Below, piece by piece: positions 8,166 through 16,641 of a stretch of 64,000 nt of DNA. How positions within the stretch are numbered: position 1 is the first letter of the stretch; every line of letters starts with the position of its first letter. Under the pieces are notes generated by a model, which ran no database searches, was not told the DNA's origin, and worked only from the letters and a program-made list of their open reading frames with translations. Origin of the DNA: Clostridia bacterium (lineage in GTDB: Bacteria > Bacillota > Clostridia > Christensenellales > Aristaeellaceae); NCBI GenBank assembly GCA_017521565.1, contig JAFXCE010000129.1:1-64000 (forward strand). The letters run 5' to 3'. A program made the position numbers and the translations under genes.

Positions 8166-8756
8166 TTATTTTGTACACTGAATAATCCAGTAGCCGCCCT
8201 CGCGCTCGATGACCTCGGCCTTTGCGTAAAGCTCCTTGAGGAACTTGAGCGCGCTGGGCGCGCCCTGCTGCTTGCGAATGACCAGAAACAGCCTGCCGCC
8301 CTCATGCAGATGCGCTTTCGCATCCTCAAACATTTTGTAGATGACCGCCTTGCCCGCGCGGATGGGCGGGTTGGTGATCACCGCATCGAACATCCCCTCG
8401 ACCTTCTCAAAGCCGTCAGAGAGAATCGCCTTCGCCTGCATGCGGTTTTTCTCTACATTGGACACTGCCAGCGCCAGCGCACGCTCATTGACGTCCGCCA
8501 TGGTCACGCAGACCTTCGGGAAACGCGCAAGCGTCATCACCGTCATCGCGCCCCAGCCGCAGCCCATATCCAGCACATCGCCGGCAATATCCTCCGGCAG
8601 CGCCCTGCACAACAATTCGCTGCCCGGGTCGACGTGCTGCTTGGAGAACACACCCGCGTCGGTATCAAAGGCGAGAACGCGGCCCGCAAACACCGCGCGG
8701 AAGGAACGCTCCTCATGCTCGCTCGTCGGTGCGTTTGTATAATAATGCTCCGCCAT
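8166..8756 (-). CDS. RsmC-like class I SAM methyltransferase
   Basis: A 196-residue methyltransferase with SAM motif LDMGCGWGAM and catalytic NPPIRAGK, the signature of RsmC-type enzymes that methylate N2 of guanine in 16S rRNA. It is the short single-domain form found in Firmicutes, lacking the degenerate N-terminal domain of E. coli RsmC. An AGGAGG site precedes ATG 8756, and the Nudix stop is 9 bp upstream, so the genes are co-transcribed. Confidence 0.85.
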   Translation of the reverse strand: MAEHYYTNAPTSEHEERSFRAVFAGRVLAFDTDAGVFSKQHVDPGSELLCRALPEDIAGDVLDMGCGWGAMTVMTLARFPKVCVTMADVNERALALAVSNVEKNRMQAKAILSDGFEKVEGMFDAVITNPPIRAGKAVIYKMFEDAKAHLHEGGRLFLVIRKQQGAPSALKFLKELYAKAEVIEREGGYWIIQCTK

Positions 8757-8765
8757 AAATCCTCC

Positions 8766-9254
8766 TCAAAACTCCTCAAGCGGCGTAAAGACCACGCCGC
8801 CTTCAACCGTTGCGCCGGCGTAAAGCGTATCCGTATGGCGCCCCTCTTTGAAATAATGCTCCAGCATGTACCATGCCGTATGCGGCATATCCCGCTTCAG
8901 GACGTCATGCATGGGAACCCATTCAAGCCGGCCCTCGCCCGAGCTGAGCGGGACGTCCGCGCCCGGCCTCAGTTCCGCAAAGAAATAATGGTTCTGCCGG
9001 ATTTCTCCCCGCTTGAAGCGCAGCGTCACATAGCGCATGCGAAGCCCCACCAAATCCACCTCGCGCAGCCCGGTTTCCTCCCCAAGCTCACGCAGCACGC
9101 ATGCACGCGCATCGCCAAGCTCGTCCTTTTCAAAATGCCCGCCGACGCCGCACCAGCTCGGCGCAACCACCCGTGAACCCACGCGATAAAGCAGCAGCAT
9201 GTCCTCCCCGCGCGTGATATACACGGCGGTCATCAGGCGCAGCTTTCCGTCCAC
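8766..9254 (-). CDS. Nudix hydrolase (MutT-like)
   Basis: A 162-residue Nudix hydrolase, probably acting on 8-oxo-dGTP-like nucleotides. The Nudix box runs from GGHFEKDE to RELGEETG, but the spacing between the first Glu and the REL triplet is nine residues instead of the canonical seven. GTG 9254 is chosen as start: AGGAGG lies 9 nt upstream and the codon begins 1 bp after the pseudouridine synthase stop. A longer TTG start at 9275 would place the ribosome-binding site inside the gene. Confidence 0.82.
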   Translation of the reverse strand: MDGKLRLMTAVYITRGEDMLLLYRVGSRVVAPSWCGVGGHFEKDELGDARACVLRELGEETGLREVDLVGLRMRYVTLRFKRGEIRQNHYFFAELRPGADVPLSSGEGRLEWVPMHDVLKRDMPHTAWYMLEHYFKEGRHTDTLYAGATVEGGVVFTPLEEF

Positions 9255-9255
9255 G

Positions 9256-10002
9256 TCAGTCAGCCTCCTGTTCAAGCAGCGCAGCCTCTTCCTCCGTCAT
9301 CTCGCGCCATTGTCCGGGCGCCAGCGCGGGATCAAGGCTGAGCGCGCCAATCTTCTCACGCTTCAGATAGACCACAGGCGCGCCGCAGGCAGCCAGCATC
9401 CGCTTCACCTGATGATATTTGCCCTCGCTCACGCGCACGCGCACCTCGCTCGCCCCATCGCTGGCGGATACAATTTCAAGCCCTGCAGGCTTCGCGTCAA
9501 ATTCGCCGTCGCTGTCCTTGATGTGCAGCCCGCCGGCAAACGCCTCAATATCCTCATCGCCGAGCGTACCCGCCACACGCGCGAAGTAGACCTTGGATAC
9601 ATCCTTTTTCGGCGAAATAATCCTGTGCGCAAGCTGTCCGTCAGAGGTGATGATCAGCAGGCCTTCCGTATCCTTGTCAAGCCTCCCTGCCGGCATGCAG
9701 CCCATCGCCGCATACATCGGCGGAAGGAGATCCATAACGGTTTTCTGCTTTTTATCCCGCGCTGCAGTCAGCGTATTCTGCGGCTTGTTGAGCATCACAT
9801 GGCGCACGGCCTTGTAGGAGAGCCGGCGTCCGCCGATGCAGACCTCGCTGTTTTCCGGATCCACCTGCATGCCGCTGTCGCGCGCCGCCGCGCCGTCAAC
9901 CGTCACGCGCCCTGCGCGGATCATCTCCTTGACCTGCGCACGCGTCCCCTCGCCAAGCATGGAAAGCAGCTTATCCAGCCGCATGTTGTTTCTTGCCGCC
10001 AT
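9256..10002 (-). CDS. RluB/RsuA family rRNA pseudouridine synthase
   Basis: A 248-residue pseudouridine synthase. An S4 RNA-binding domain (MRLDKLLSMLG...GRVTVDG) comes first, followed by the catalytic domain with the conserved Asp in PAGRLDKDTEG. KVYFARV and KYHQVKRM are further family motifs. It isomerises a uridine in ribosomal RNA. ATG 10002 has GGAGG upstream and is preferred over earlier in-frame starts. It is first of the rluB-nudix-rsmC-patB run. Confidence 0.88.
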   Translation of the reverse strand: MAARNNMRLDKLLSMLGEGTRAQVKEMIRAGRVTVDGAAARDSGMQVDPENSEVCIGGRRLSYKAVRHVMLNKPQNTLTAARDKKQKTVMDLLPPMYAAMGCMPAGRLDKDTEGLLIITSDGQLAHRIISPKKDVSKVYFARVAGTLGDEDIEAFAGGLHIKDSDGEFDAKPAGLEIVSASDGASEVRVRVSEGKYHQVKRMLAACGAPVVYLKREKIGALSLDPALAPGQWREMTEEEAALLEQEAD

Positions 10003-10076
10003 CGTGCAGCCTCCGCCATTCTGCGTTCTGATCATGCGTGCCGGCCCTTTCCGACGCACATAATATACCTTTTTAC

Positions 10077-10105
10077 ATTATACAGCAGACCGCATGATTT
10101 TGCAA
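10077..10105 (-). promoter_or_regulatory. Promoter for the rluB-nudix-rsmC run
   Basis: The minus strand carries TTGCAA (10105-10100), a 17-bp spacer and TATAAT (10082-10077), about 75 bp before the pseudouridine synthase start. Confidence 0.75.
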
Positions 10106-10194
10106 TTTATTCGCCCTTCATTTGCCAGTCCCTGCGGGATTTTTCTGCATTTTCAGATTTAATTTTCACGCGCTTCTCTATTCAAATTCATTCG

Positions 10195-10229
10195 GGACAA
10201 TTTTCGTCCCATCAGGACAGTTTGCGTCC
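10195..10229. promoter_or_regulatory. Tandem GGAC-GTCC dyads, candidate operator
   Basis: Two near-identical 15-bp dyads, ggacaattttcgtcc (10195-10209) and ggacagtttgcgtcc (10215-10229), have centres exactly 20 bp apart, two helical turns. They sit in the 402-bp gap between the divergent rluB and glgC promoters, about 75 bp before the glgC -10 box. A dimeric regulator binding side by side is the natural reading. Confidence 0.5.
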
Positions 10230-10281
10230 ATAAACTGGTTTATTATTCTTAACTTTAATGAAAACATCACATGAATTTGCT

Positions 10282-10310
10282 TTTCCTTTTGCACAGTTTA
10301 TGATATAATG
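10282..10310 (+). promoter_or_regulatory. glgCDA promoter (extended -10)
   Basis: TATAAT at 10305-10310 is preceded by TGA (extended -10) and has a weak -35-like ttttcc at 10282-10287, 17 bp upstream. The leader of about 90 nt includes a hairpin aaatggc/gccattt (10329-10335/10344-10350). The rest of the 10003-10404 gap shows only this, the dyads and the divergent promoter. Confidence 0.65.
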
Positions 10311-10404
10311 GCTGTAAGCGGACAGGTGAAATGGCAGATTTGCGCCATTTTGCAATCCAAGCCGACACGGCGATAAAACCCAATATCACAGGAGTGTGTT
10401 CACT

Positions 10405-11583
10405 ATGAGGAAGAAGCAATGCGTTGCCATGCTGCTGGCTGGCGGCCAGGGCAGCCGCCTGGGCATTCTGACCAAGAATGTGGCCAAGCCGGCAGTACCC
10501 TACGGTGGAAAGTATCGAATCATCGACTTCCCGCTTTCCAACTGCACCAATTCCGGTATTGACGTTGTGGGCGTTCTGACCCAGTATCGTCCGCTGGAGC
10601 TCAACGCCTATATCGGTTCCGGTTCTCCGTGGGATCTGGACCTTTCCAACGGCGGCGTCTACGTCCTCCCGCCGTATCATTCCGGCAAGACCGGTGAATG
10701 GTACAAGGGCACGGCCAACGCCATCTATCAGAACATCCCGTTCATCGCGCAGTGGGATCCGGAGTACGTCCTCGTGCTCTCCGGCGACCATATCTACAAG
10801 ATGGACTACAACGCCATGCTGCAGTCCCACATCGCCAACGGCGCGGATCTGACCATCGCTGTTCGCGAGGTGCCGTGGGCTGAGGCGCCGCGTTTCGGCA
10901 TCCTCAACACCGACGAGAACAATCAGATCACCGAGTTCGAGGAGAAGCCGAAGAACCCGAAGAGCAACAAGGCGTCCATGGGCGTGTACATCTTCTCCTG
11001 GAGCAAGATGCGCAAGTATCTGGAGCAGGACGAGCTTAACCCGAATTCCGAGAACGACTTCGGCAAGAACATCATCCCGGATATGCTCGCCGACGGCCAG
11101 AAGCTCTTCACCTACACCTTCGACGGCTACTGGAAGGACGTCGGAACCATCGAATCCCTCTGGGAGGCCAACATGGACCTGCTGGAGATGCCGATGCCCA
11201 TCGACCTGTACGACAAGAAGTGGCGCATCTACGCCCGTAATCCGGGCATGCCGCCGCACTATGCCGCCGAGGGCTCCAAGATTGTCAACTCCCTCATCAC
11301 CGAGGGCTGCGAAATCAAGGGCGTGATCAATCACAGCGTCCTGTTCGCCGGCGTGCAGGTTGATACCGGCGCCGAAGTGACCGACGCCGTCATCATGCCG
11401 GGCGCGGTTATCGAGCGCGGCGCGATCGTCCGCAGGGCGATTGTTGGCGAGCATGCACATATCTGCGCGGGCGCGGTCGTCGGCGAGGAAACCGGCCTGA
11501 TCGCGGTCGTCGGCCCGAAGGCTGTCGTCGGCCCGGGCGAGAAAGTTGCTGCCGGCGTTCAGATCGACGCCGATGAGCAGTAA
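10405..11583 (+). CDS. glgC: Glucose-1-phosphate adenylyltransferase, catalytic subunit
   Basis: A 392-residue GlgC, which makes ADP-glucose from glucose 1-phosphate and ATP, the committed step of glycogen synthesis. The nucleotide-binding loop AGGQGSRL (residues 12-19) and KPAVPYGG (28-35) are intact. [10 protein letters not shown] and WKDVGTIE match the active site. The C-terminal part is a left-handed beta-helix with hexapeptide repeats. ATG 10405 has AGGAG 10 nt upstream. It is followed 12 bp later by glgD. Codon use is strongly biased towards C/G-ending codons, suggesting high expression. Confidence 0.96.
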   Translation: MRKKQCVAMLLAGGQGSRLGILTKNVAKPAVPYGGKYRIIDFPLSNCTNSGIDVVGVLTQYRPLELNAYIGSGSPWDLDLSNGGVYVLPPYHSGKTGEWYKGTANAIYQNIPFIAQWDPEYVLVLSGDHIYKMDYNAMLQSHIANGADLTIAVREVPWAEAPRFGILNTDENNQITEFEEKPKNPKSNKASMGVYIFSWSKMRKYLEQDELNPNSENDFGKNIIPDMLADGQKLFTYTFDGYWKDVGTIESLWEANMDLLEMPMPIDLYDKKWRIYARNPGMPPHYAAEGSKIVNSLITEGCEIKGVINHSVLFAGVQVDTGAEVTDAVIMPGAVIERGAIVRRAIVGEHAHICAGAVVGEETGLIAVVGPKAVVGPGEKVAAGVQIDADEQ

Positions 11584-11595
11584 GGAGGTACCCAC

Positions 11596-12732
11596 ATGAA
11601 AGACGTAATGGGCCTTATCTACACCGGTGAAAACGACATTCATCTCGGTGAACTGACCAGCGTGCGCGCCGTGGCCGCGCTCCCGATCGCCGGTCGTTAT
11701 CGCGTGATTGACTTCCAGCTCTCCTCCATGACCCGCACCGGCATCAAGAGAGTCGGTATCATCACCCAGAAGAACTATCAGTCCCTGATGGATCACCTCG
11801 GCTCCGGCCGCGAGTGGGACCTGCACGGCAAGGTTGGTCTGCATATCCTGCCGCCGTTTGTTACCCGCGATAATCAGGGCATGTACGATGGTCTGCTTGA
11901 CTCCCTCAGGAGCAACCTCGACTTCCTGCGCCTGTCTCCGGAAAAGTACATCGTGCTCACCAACAGCCATTCCATCTACAACATGGATTACTCCGAGGCC
12001 ATCCAGCAGCACATCGAAACCGGCGCGGACATCACCGTCTTCTACGCTCAGCCGAGCGAAGCCTTTGACGGCGAGGGCTTTGAGGGCGAAGCCGACGCAC
12101 ACTTCACCGTCGATCCCGAGACCAAGGTCATCAAGGCGATGGAAGTGGGCGAGTCCCATCCGACCTGCGCCTGCCCGAGCCTCAAGATCTACGTCGCCGA
12201 GCGCGAGACCCTGCTGCACCTGGTTGAGCGCAGCTCCGCCAACGGCTATCATCACTTCGGCCGCGACCTGATCCAGCGCAACATCAAGGACGGCACCCTG
12301 AAGATCTGCGGCTACGAGTACAAGGGCTACTGCTGCCAGATCGACTCCATCCAGGCGTATTTCAACTTCAACCAGACCGTGATGACCGAGAAGGTCCGCA
12401 AGGCCCTCTTCCCGGCCGAGTATCCGGTCTACACCAAGGTCCGCGACGATATGCCGGCCCGCTATGAGGGCGAAGGCAAGTGCTCCAACTCCCTGGTCGG
12501 CAACGGCTGCATCATCGAAGGCACGGTCATCAACTCCGTCCTCTTCCGCGGCGTTAAGGTCGCTAAGGGCGCTGTCGTCAAGAACTCCGTTCTCATGCAG
12601 GACGTGCAGATTCAGAGCGGCGCGGAGCTTGACCACTGCATTCTGGACAAGTCCAGCGTCATCCGCCGCAACGGCCGCCTGATTGCGCCCGCCGCGTATC
12701 CGATCGTGATCGCCAAGAACGTCGTCATCTAA
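11596..12732 (+). CDS. glgD: GlgD, regulatory GlgC-like subunit
   Basis: A 378-residue GlgC paralogue. The N-terminal GGxGxRL nucleotide loop is missing (the start reads GLIYTGENDIHL), so it is the non-catalytic partner that forms a heterotetramer with GlgC in Firmicutes. The fold is kept: GRYRVIDFQLSS, LTNSHSIYNMDY and C-terminal hexapeptide repeats. GGAGG precedes ATG 11596, and spacing to glgC is 12 bp. Confidence 0.95.
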   Translation: MKDVMGLIYTGENDIHLGELTSVRAVAALPIAGRYRVIDFQLSSMTRTGIKRVGIITQKNYQSLMDHLGSGREWDLHGKVGLHILPPFVTRDNQGMYDGLLDSLRSNLDFLRLSPEKYIVLTNSHSIYNMDYSEAIQQHIETGADITVFYAQPSEAFDGEGFEGEADAHFTVDPETKVIKAMEVGESHPTCACPSLKIYVAERETLLHLVERSSANGYHHFGRDLIQRNIKDGTLKICGYEYKGYCCQIDSIQAYFNFNQTVMTEKVRKALFPAEYPVYTKVRDDMPARYEGEGKCSNSLVGNGCIIEGTVINSVLFRGVKVAKGAVVKNSVLMQDVQIQSGAELDHCILDKSSVIRRNGRLIAPAAYPIVIAKNVVI

Positions 12733-12834
12733 CCGACATACTGCCGGTCGCATCACCGGCCAAGTCCCGTCATGATGCAGCTGAACGGTTAAGACCGATG
12801 CTTTCATAGCGATTGTATTGAGCAAATGTCAGCG

Positions 12835-12882
12835 GGACTGCACATCCAAGAAGGATTTCTTCGTGTGCAGTCCTGTTTTTTC
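12835..12882 (+). terminator. Terminator/attenuator between glgD and glgA
   Basis: A 10-bp perfect stem (12835-12844/12864-12873) with an inner aagaa/ttctt helix is followed by a run of six T (12876-12881). The glgA Shine-Dalgarno (AGGAGG, 12884-12889) begins immediately after. It probably lowers glgA relative to glgC/D; regulated read-through is possible but not shown. Confidence 0.75.
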
Positions 12883-12899
12883 AAGGAGGATGTTCCTAC

Positions 12900-14726
12900 A
12901 TGAAGATTTTGTTTGCCGCATCCGAATGCGTGCCGTTTATCAAGACCGGCGGCCTGGCCGACGTGGTCGGCGCGCTTTCCCCGGTTCTGACTCAGAAGGG
13001 CGTGGACGTGCGCGTCATGGTGCCGCTGTATGCGTCCATCCCGGAGAAGTGGACCTCTCAGATGAAGAGCGTATGCGAATTCGAGGTTGAGCTCGGCTGG
13101 CGCAAGCAGTACTGCGGCGTCAAGTCCCTCGAATATCAGGGCGTGACCTTCTACTTTATCGATAACCAGTTCTACTTTGGCCGCAGCTACATCTACGGCC
13201 TCGGCGGCGATGAATACGAGCGCTTCGGCTTCTTCAGCCGCGCGGTCATCGACGCACTGCCGCAGCTTGACTTCCAGCCGGATATCGTGCATTGCCACGA
13301 CTGGCAGACCGGTATGGTTCCCGCCCTGCTGAAGATCCAGTACGCGCATATTCCGTTCTATCAGAACATGAAGACCGTGTACACCATCCACAACCTGCAG
13401 TATCAGGGCGTATTCCCGATCAAGGCTGTGCAGGATACCCTCGGCCTGGGCGACAGCCTCTTCACCAGCGACAAGCTGGAGTGCTACGGCTGCGCGAACT
13501 ACATGAAGGCCGGCCTCGTCTACGCGGACGAGCTGACCACCGTGTCCCCGAGCTATTCCGATGAGATCCAGACCGCGTTCTACGGCGAGCGCCTTGACGG
13601 CCTGCTGCGCGCGCGCAAGGAGCAGCTCTCCGGCATTCTCAACGGCATCGACGTTGAGGACTACAACCCGGAGAAGGATCCGATGATCTACGCCAACTAC
13701 GGCGCCTTCAGCCTCGGCGGCAAGGAAACCTGTAAGGAAGAGCTGCAGAAGGAGCTCGGCCTGAACGTGGATCCGGATGCGCCGCTGGTCGGCATCATCT
13801 CCCGCCTGTCCAACCAGAAGGGTCTTGACCTGATTGAGTGCGTCATCCGCGAGCTGATGGATACCGGCATCCAGCTGGTCGTGCTCGGCATGGGCGAGGC
13901 GAAGTACACCAACCTGTTCTCCTGGGCGGAGAGCGAGTATCCGGGCCGTCTGGCTGCGCGCTTTGCCATGAATCATCAGCTGGCGCACCGCATCTACGCC
14001 GGCGCGGACATGTTCCTCATGCCCAGCCAGTTCGAGCCGTGCGGCCTGTCTCAGCTGATCGCGCTGCGCTATGGCACTGTGCCGATCGTCCGCGAGACCG
14101 GCGGCCTGCGCGACACCGTTCTGTCCTACAACAAGTTCACCGACGAAGGCAACGGCTTCTCCTTCTTCAACTACAACGCGCATGACATGCTCCATACCGT
14201 CCGCCGCGCCGTGCACTACTACAAGAACAACCGCGAGGTCTGGTACAAGCTCATCGTCCGCGGCATGACCGGCGACTACAGCTGGTACAATTCCGCCGAC
14301 AAGTATCTGGCGATGTATGACCGTCTGGTTGCGCAGATTGAAGCCGCGCCGGCGGAGGAAACCGTAAACCCTAATGAGGCCCCGGTCGTCGCCGAAGCGC
14401 CAGCCATCGAGGAAGCCCCGGCCGCCCCTGTCGAGGCTGCGCCGGCTGTGGAAGCGCCGAAGAAGAAGGCCGCTCCGCGCAAGAAGGCTGCCCCGAAGGC
14501 GGAAGCTGAAGAGAAGGCCGAGGCGCCCAAGAAGACCACCCGCAAGAAGGCCGCCCCGAAGGCAGAAGCCGAAGAGAAGGCCGAAACGCCCAAGAAGACC
14601 ACCCGCAAGAAAGCCGCTCCGAAGGCGGAAGCCGAAGCGAAGGCCGAGGCGCCCAAGAAGCGCGCCCCGCGCAAGAAGGCTGCTCCGAAGGCGGAGGAGA
14701 CCGCTATGGAAACTCCGGCTGAATAA
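12900..14726 (+). CDS. glgA: Glycogen synthase with long Ala/Lys/Pro repeat tail
   Basis: A 608-residue ADP-glucose-dependent glycogen synthase (GT5). The N-terminal KTGGLADVVGAL (K15 binds ADP-glucose) and the C-terminal GT-B residues PSQFEPCGLSQL are present. The catalytic part ends near residue 483, the normal family length. The remaining 125 residues form a low-complexity tail: first acidic Ala/Pro/Glu, then basic blocks of the KKAAPKAEAE type repeated with a 21-residue period. It resembles histone H1-like tails and is not part of known glycogen synthases. It follows glgD by 167 bp with a terminator-like hairpin between. Confidence 0.93.
   Translation: MKILFAASECVPFIKTGGLADVVGALSPVLTQKGVDVRVMVPLYASIPEKWTSQMKSVCEFEVELGWRKQYCGVKSLEYQGVTFYFIDNQFYFGRSYIYGLGGDEYERFGFFSRAVIDALPQLDFQPDIVHCHDWQTGMVPALLKIQYAHIPFYQNMKTVYTIHNLQYQGVFPIKAVQDTLGLGDSLFTSDKLECYGCANYMKAGLVYADELTTVSPSYSDEIQTAFYGERLDGLLRARKEQLSGILNGIDVEDYNPEKDPMIYANYGAFSLGGKETCKEELQKELGLNVDPDAPLVGIISRLSNQKGLDLIECVIRELMDTGIQLVVLGMGEAKYTNLFSWAESEYPGRLAARFAMNHQLAHRIYAGADMFLMPSQFEPCGLSQLIALRYGTVPIVRETGGLRDTVLSYNKFTDEGNGFSFFNYNAHDMLHTVRRAVHYYKNNREVWYKLIVRGMTGDYSWYNSADKYLAMYDRLVAQIEAAPAEETVNPNEAPVVAEAPAIEEAPAAPVEAAPAVEAPKKKAAPRKKAAPKAEAEEKAEAPKKTTRKKAAPKAEAEEKAETPKKTTRKKAAPKAEAEAKAEAPKKRAPRKKAAPKAEETAMETPAE
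14455..14720 (+). repeat. 63-bp repeats encoding the GlgA tail
   Basis: Copies anchored on cgcccaagaag start at 14524, 14587 and 14650, exactly 63 bp apart. A degenerate first copy (cgccgaagaag) starts at 14455, 69 bp earlier. The repeat encodes Lys/Ala/Pro/Glu-rich units. Confidence 0.85.
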
Positions 14727-14766
14727 GCGTCTTTTGTTCCGATATTCTTTGACTGAATAAACGCCG

Positions 14767-14805
14767 CCCCGCCCGCAGAAACTGCGGGCGGGGAAGCGTG
14801 TTTTC
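14767..14805 (+). terminator. glg operon terminator
   Basis: A 12-bp GC stem, ccccgcccgcag/ctgcgggcgggg (14767-14778/14782-14793) with a 3-nt loop, lies 40 bp after glgA. A short T stretch (gtgttttc) follows. Confidence 0.85.
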
Positions 14806-14835
14806 GTCGCAATCTTCTTCCAATTGAGGTACTTT

Positions 14836-16641
14836 ATGTCATTGATTCGCAAGCACGCCGCAATAGCTGCCGTCCTTGTCTCGCTGATGGCGGCCGTTGC
14901 CGCGCCGTATATGCTCCCGGCCAACCCGGACAGCGCCGTTTTCAGAAGCGGTATCCTGAGTCTGCTTCTGCTGGCCGGCTGCATTCAGCCTGTTCAGGAC
15001 GTTTTCCGGCGCGCGCAAAAGCGGCAGCTGATCGTTTTTCTCTGCTTCGGCTATCTGTTCGCCCTTGCGCTGAGCCTCGGCTCCGAGCTCTTTGCTTATC
15101 AGGGGCTTCTGCGCGGCTTCGGCAGCTTTGTCCGCCGGATGGCCGTGCCTGTTCTCGCCGCGCCGCTTCTCGGCTGCCTGTGCTGCCGGATTACGCTGAC
15201 CGAACTGTCTGACTCAAAGCGCAGATTCCGGCTCCCATTCGGCGCGTTCATGCTCATCATTTTTCTCTGTTGGATTCCCGTTTGGCTGGCGTTCTGGCCG
15301 GCCAATATCCGCTATGACTTTACCGGTGAATACAACCAGCATCTCGCTGGTCAATATACATCTCTCCATCCGCTTCTTCACAGCATCATCCAAAATGGCA
15401 TCATCACCTTCGGTGAAACGCTGGTCAGCCGTACATTTGGCCTTATGCTCCTGACGCTCATTCAGATGCTCAGTTTCAGCGCTTCTCTGGCAGCCTGCTG
15501 CGCCTTCCTTTCAAGCCGCGGCGCAGGCCTTGCCGCCATTGCGCTTGCCTTTGTTTTCGGACTTCACCCGACGTTTTCCGTTCTTGCCGTCAGCACGACA
15601 AAGGATACCATGTTTGCCGCCGCAGTCGTTGCGATGGCGCTGATGATCTGGTCTATGCTGGAAGATCCCTCTGCTTTTTTCTCAAGCAGATGTAAATGCA
15701 TCTCCTTTACGGCGCTCACCGTCCTGACGGCGCTTCTGCGCAACAACGGCCTGTTTGCGCTTGTGCTCACGCTTCCCGCGCTCATCATCGCTGCGCGAGG
15801 TTATCGCCGGCAGACGCTGATCCTCAGCGTATCCGGCGTTCTGGCTTCACTCGTGGTTTTCTCTGTCTGCAGCTTTCTGTATCGCTGTGAATCCATGCCC
15901 TCGCGCCAGCTCTACAGCCTTCCGGCCCAGCAGCTCGTGCGCGCTTATAACCTTTCGCCCAACCTGACCGACGAAGACCGGGAAGAAATCCGAAGCTGGT
16001 ATTTGTCCGACGCCGGTCTGGTTCTGCTTCCCCAGCTGGCAGACCCCGCCAAGGGCTACCTCGACGAGGATCTCCTTCAGGAAAAAGGCGCCGGCGAATA
16101 CCTTGCCCTGTGGGCCAGCCATCTGAAAGACAGCATGCATGAGTATATCGAGGCGTTCCTGCTGCTCAATCTCGGCTCCTGGTATCCGGACGACCTTACG
16201 CACGCGATGGTTTATCCGGAACAAGCCTGGAATGGTCAGGGGTATCTCTCTCTCGCCGTTCCGGAAACGACCGAACAGGGCTTTACCATGACTTGCTACC
16301 TGCCTGCGGTACGCAGCATTCTCAAGCGCATCTGCAGCGCTAACCGTTATCAGCGCATTCCCCTGATTTCCCTGACCTTCTGTCCGGCAGTTCCGTTCTT
16401 TATGATCATGCTCTCCTGCGCCGTTCTCATCGCGCGAAGGCGCATGCGCTTTCTGCCTGCATCAGCAGGCGTTCTGGGGCTGTATCTTTCCTATATGATG
16501 GGACCATGCACGCTGCCCCGCTATTCGCTGCCGCTGTTCGCACTCGCTCCGGTTCTTCTGATCGCCTCACTGTATCTCTCTGCCCCATCCGATACCACGC
16601 CAGAAAGGAAGGCCGCACATGCTCCTCACCTTCATGCGTAA
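14836..16641 (+). CDS. Polytopic membrane protein, DUF6020-like (paralogue 1)
   Basis: A 601-residue integral membrane protein with about ten to twelve hydrophobic segments and a soluble C-proximal loop near residues 360-470. It matches my recollection of the DUF6020 family (GT-C-like membrane proteins), including the pair NIRYDFTGEYNQ and STTKDTMFA...LLRNNG. Function is unknown; polyprenyl-sugar glycosyltransfer or polymer export is a guess. ATG 14836 has TGAGG upstream. Its end overlaps the next gene by 23 bp. The terminator upstream separates it from glgA. Confidence 0.75.
   Translation: MSLIRKHAAIAAVLVSLMAAVAAPYMLPANPDSAVFRSGILSLLLLAGCIQPVQDVFRRAQKRQLIVFLCFGYLFALALSLGSELFAYQGLLRGFGSFVRRMAVPVLAAPLLGCLCCRITLTELSDSKRRFRLPFGAFMLIIFLCWIPVWLAFWPANIRYDFTGEYNQHLAGQYTSLHPLLHSIIQNGIITFGETLVSRTFGLMLLTLIQMLSFSASLAACCAFLSSRGAGLAAIALAFVFGLHPTFSVLAVSTTKDTMFAAAVVAMALMIWSMLEDPSAFFSSRCKCISFTALTVLTALLRNNGLFALVLTLPALIIAARGYRRQTLILSVSGVLASLVVFSVCSFLYRCESMPSRQLYSLPAQQLVRAYNLSPNLTDEDREEIRSWYLSDAGLVLLPQLADPAKGYLDEDLLQEKGAGEYLALWASHLKDSMHEYIEAFLLLNLGSWYPDDLTHAMVYPEQAWNGQGYLSLAVPETTEQGFTMTCYLPAVRSILKRICSANRYQRIPLISLTFCPAVPFFMIMLSCAVLIARRRMRFLPASAGVLGLYLSYMMGPCTLPRYSLPLFALAPVLLIASLYLSAPSDTTPERKAAHAPHLHA

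Noticed and set aside
6630-9176. 848-codon open frame on the plus strand across pepV, patB and rsmC
   Set aside because: It overlaps three clear minus-strand genes, has no ribosome site, and its protein is a low-information Arg/His/Ala-rich string.
10267-12825. Very long open frame antisense to glgC and glgD
   Set aside because: It mirrors the codon bias of two unmistakable genes; it has no family motif and runs through the glgC promoter. GC-rich genes leave such shadows.
12733-12899. tRNA or riboswitch between glgD and glgA
   Set aside because: No cloverleaf or known riboswitch core could be folded; the only strong structure is the terminator hairpin.
12804-14984. 726-codon frame antisense to glgA
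   Set aside because: Its repeats are the reverse reading of the GlgA Lys/Ala tail; nothing supports independent coding.
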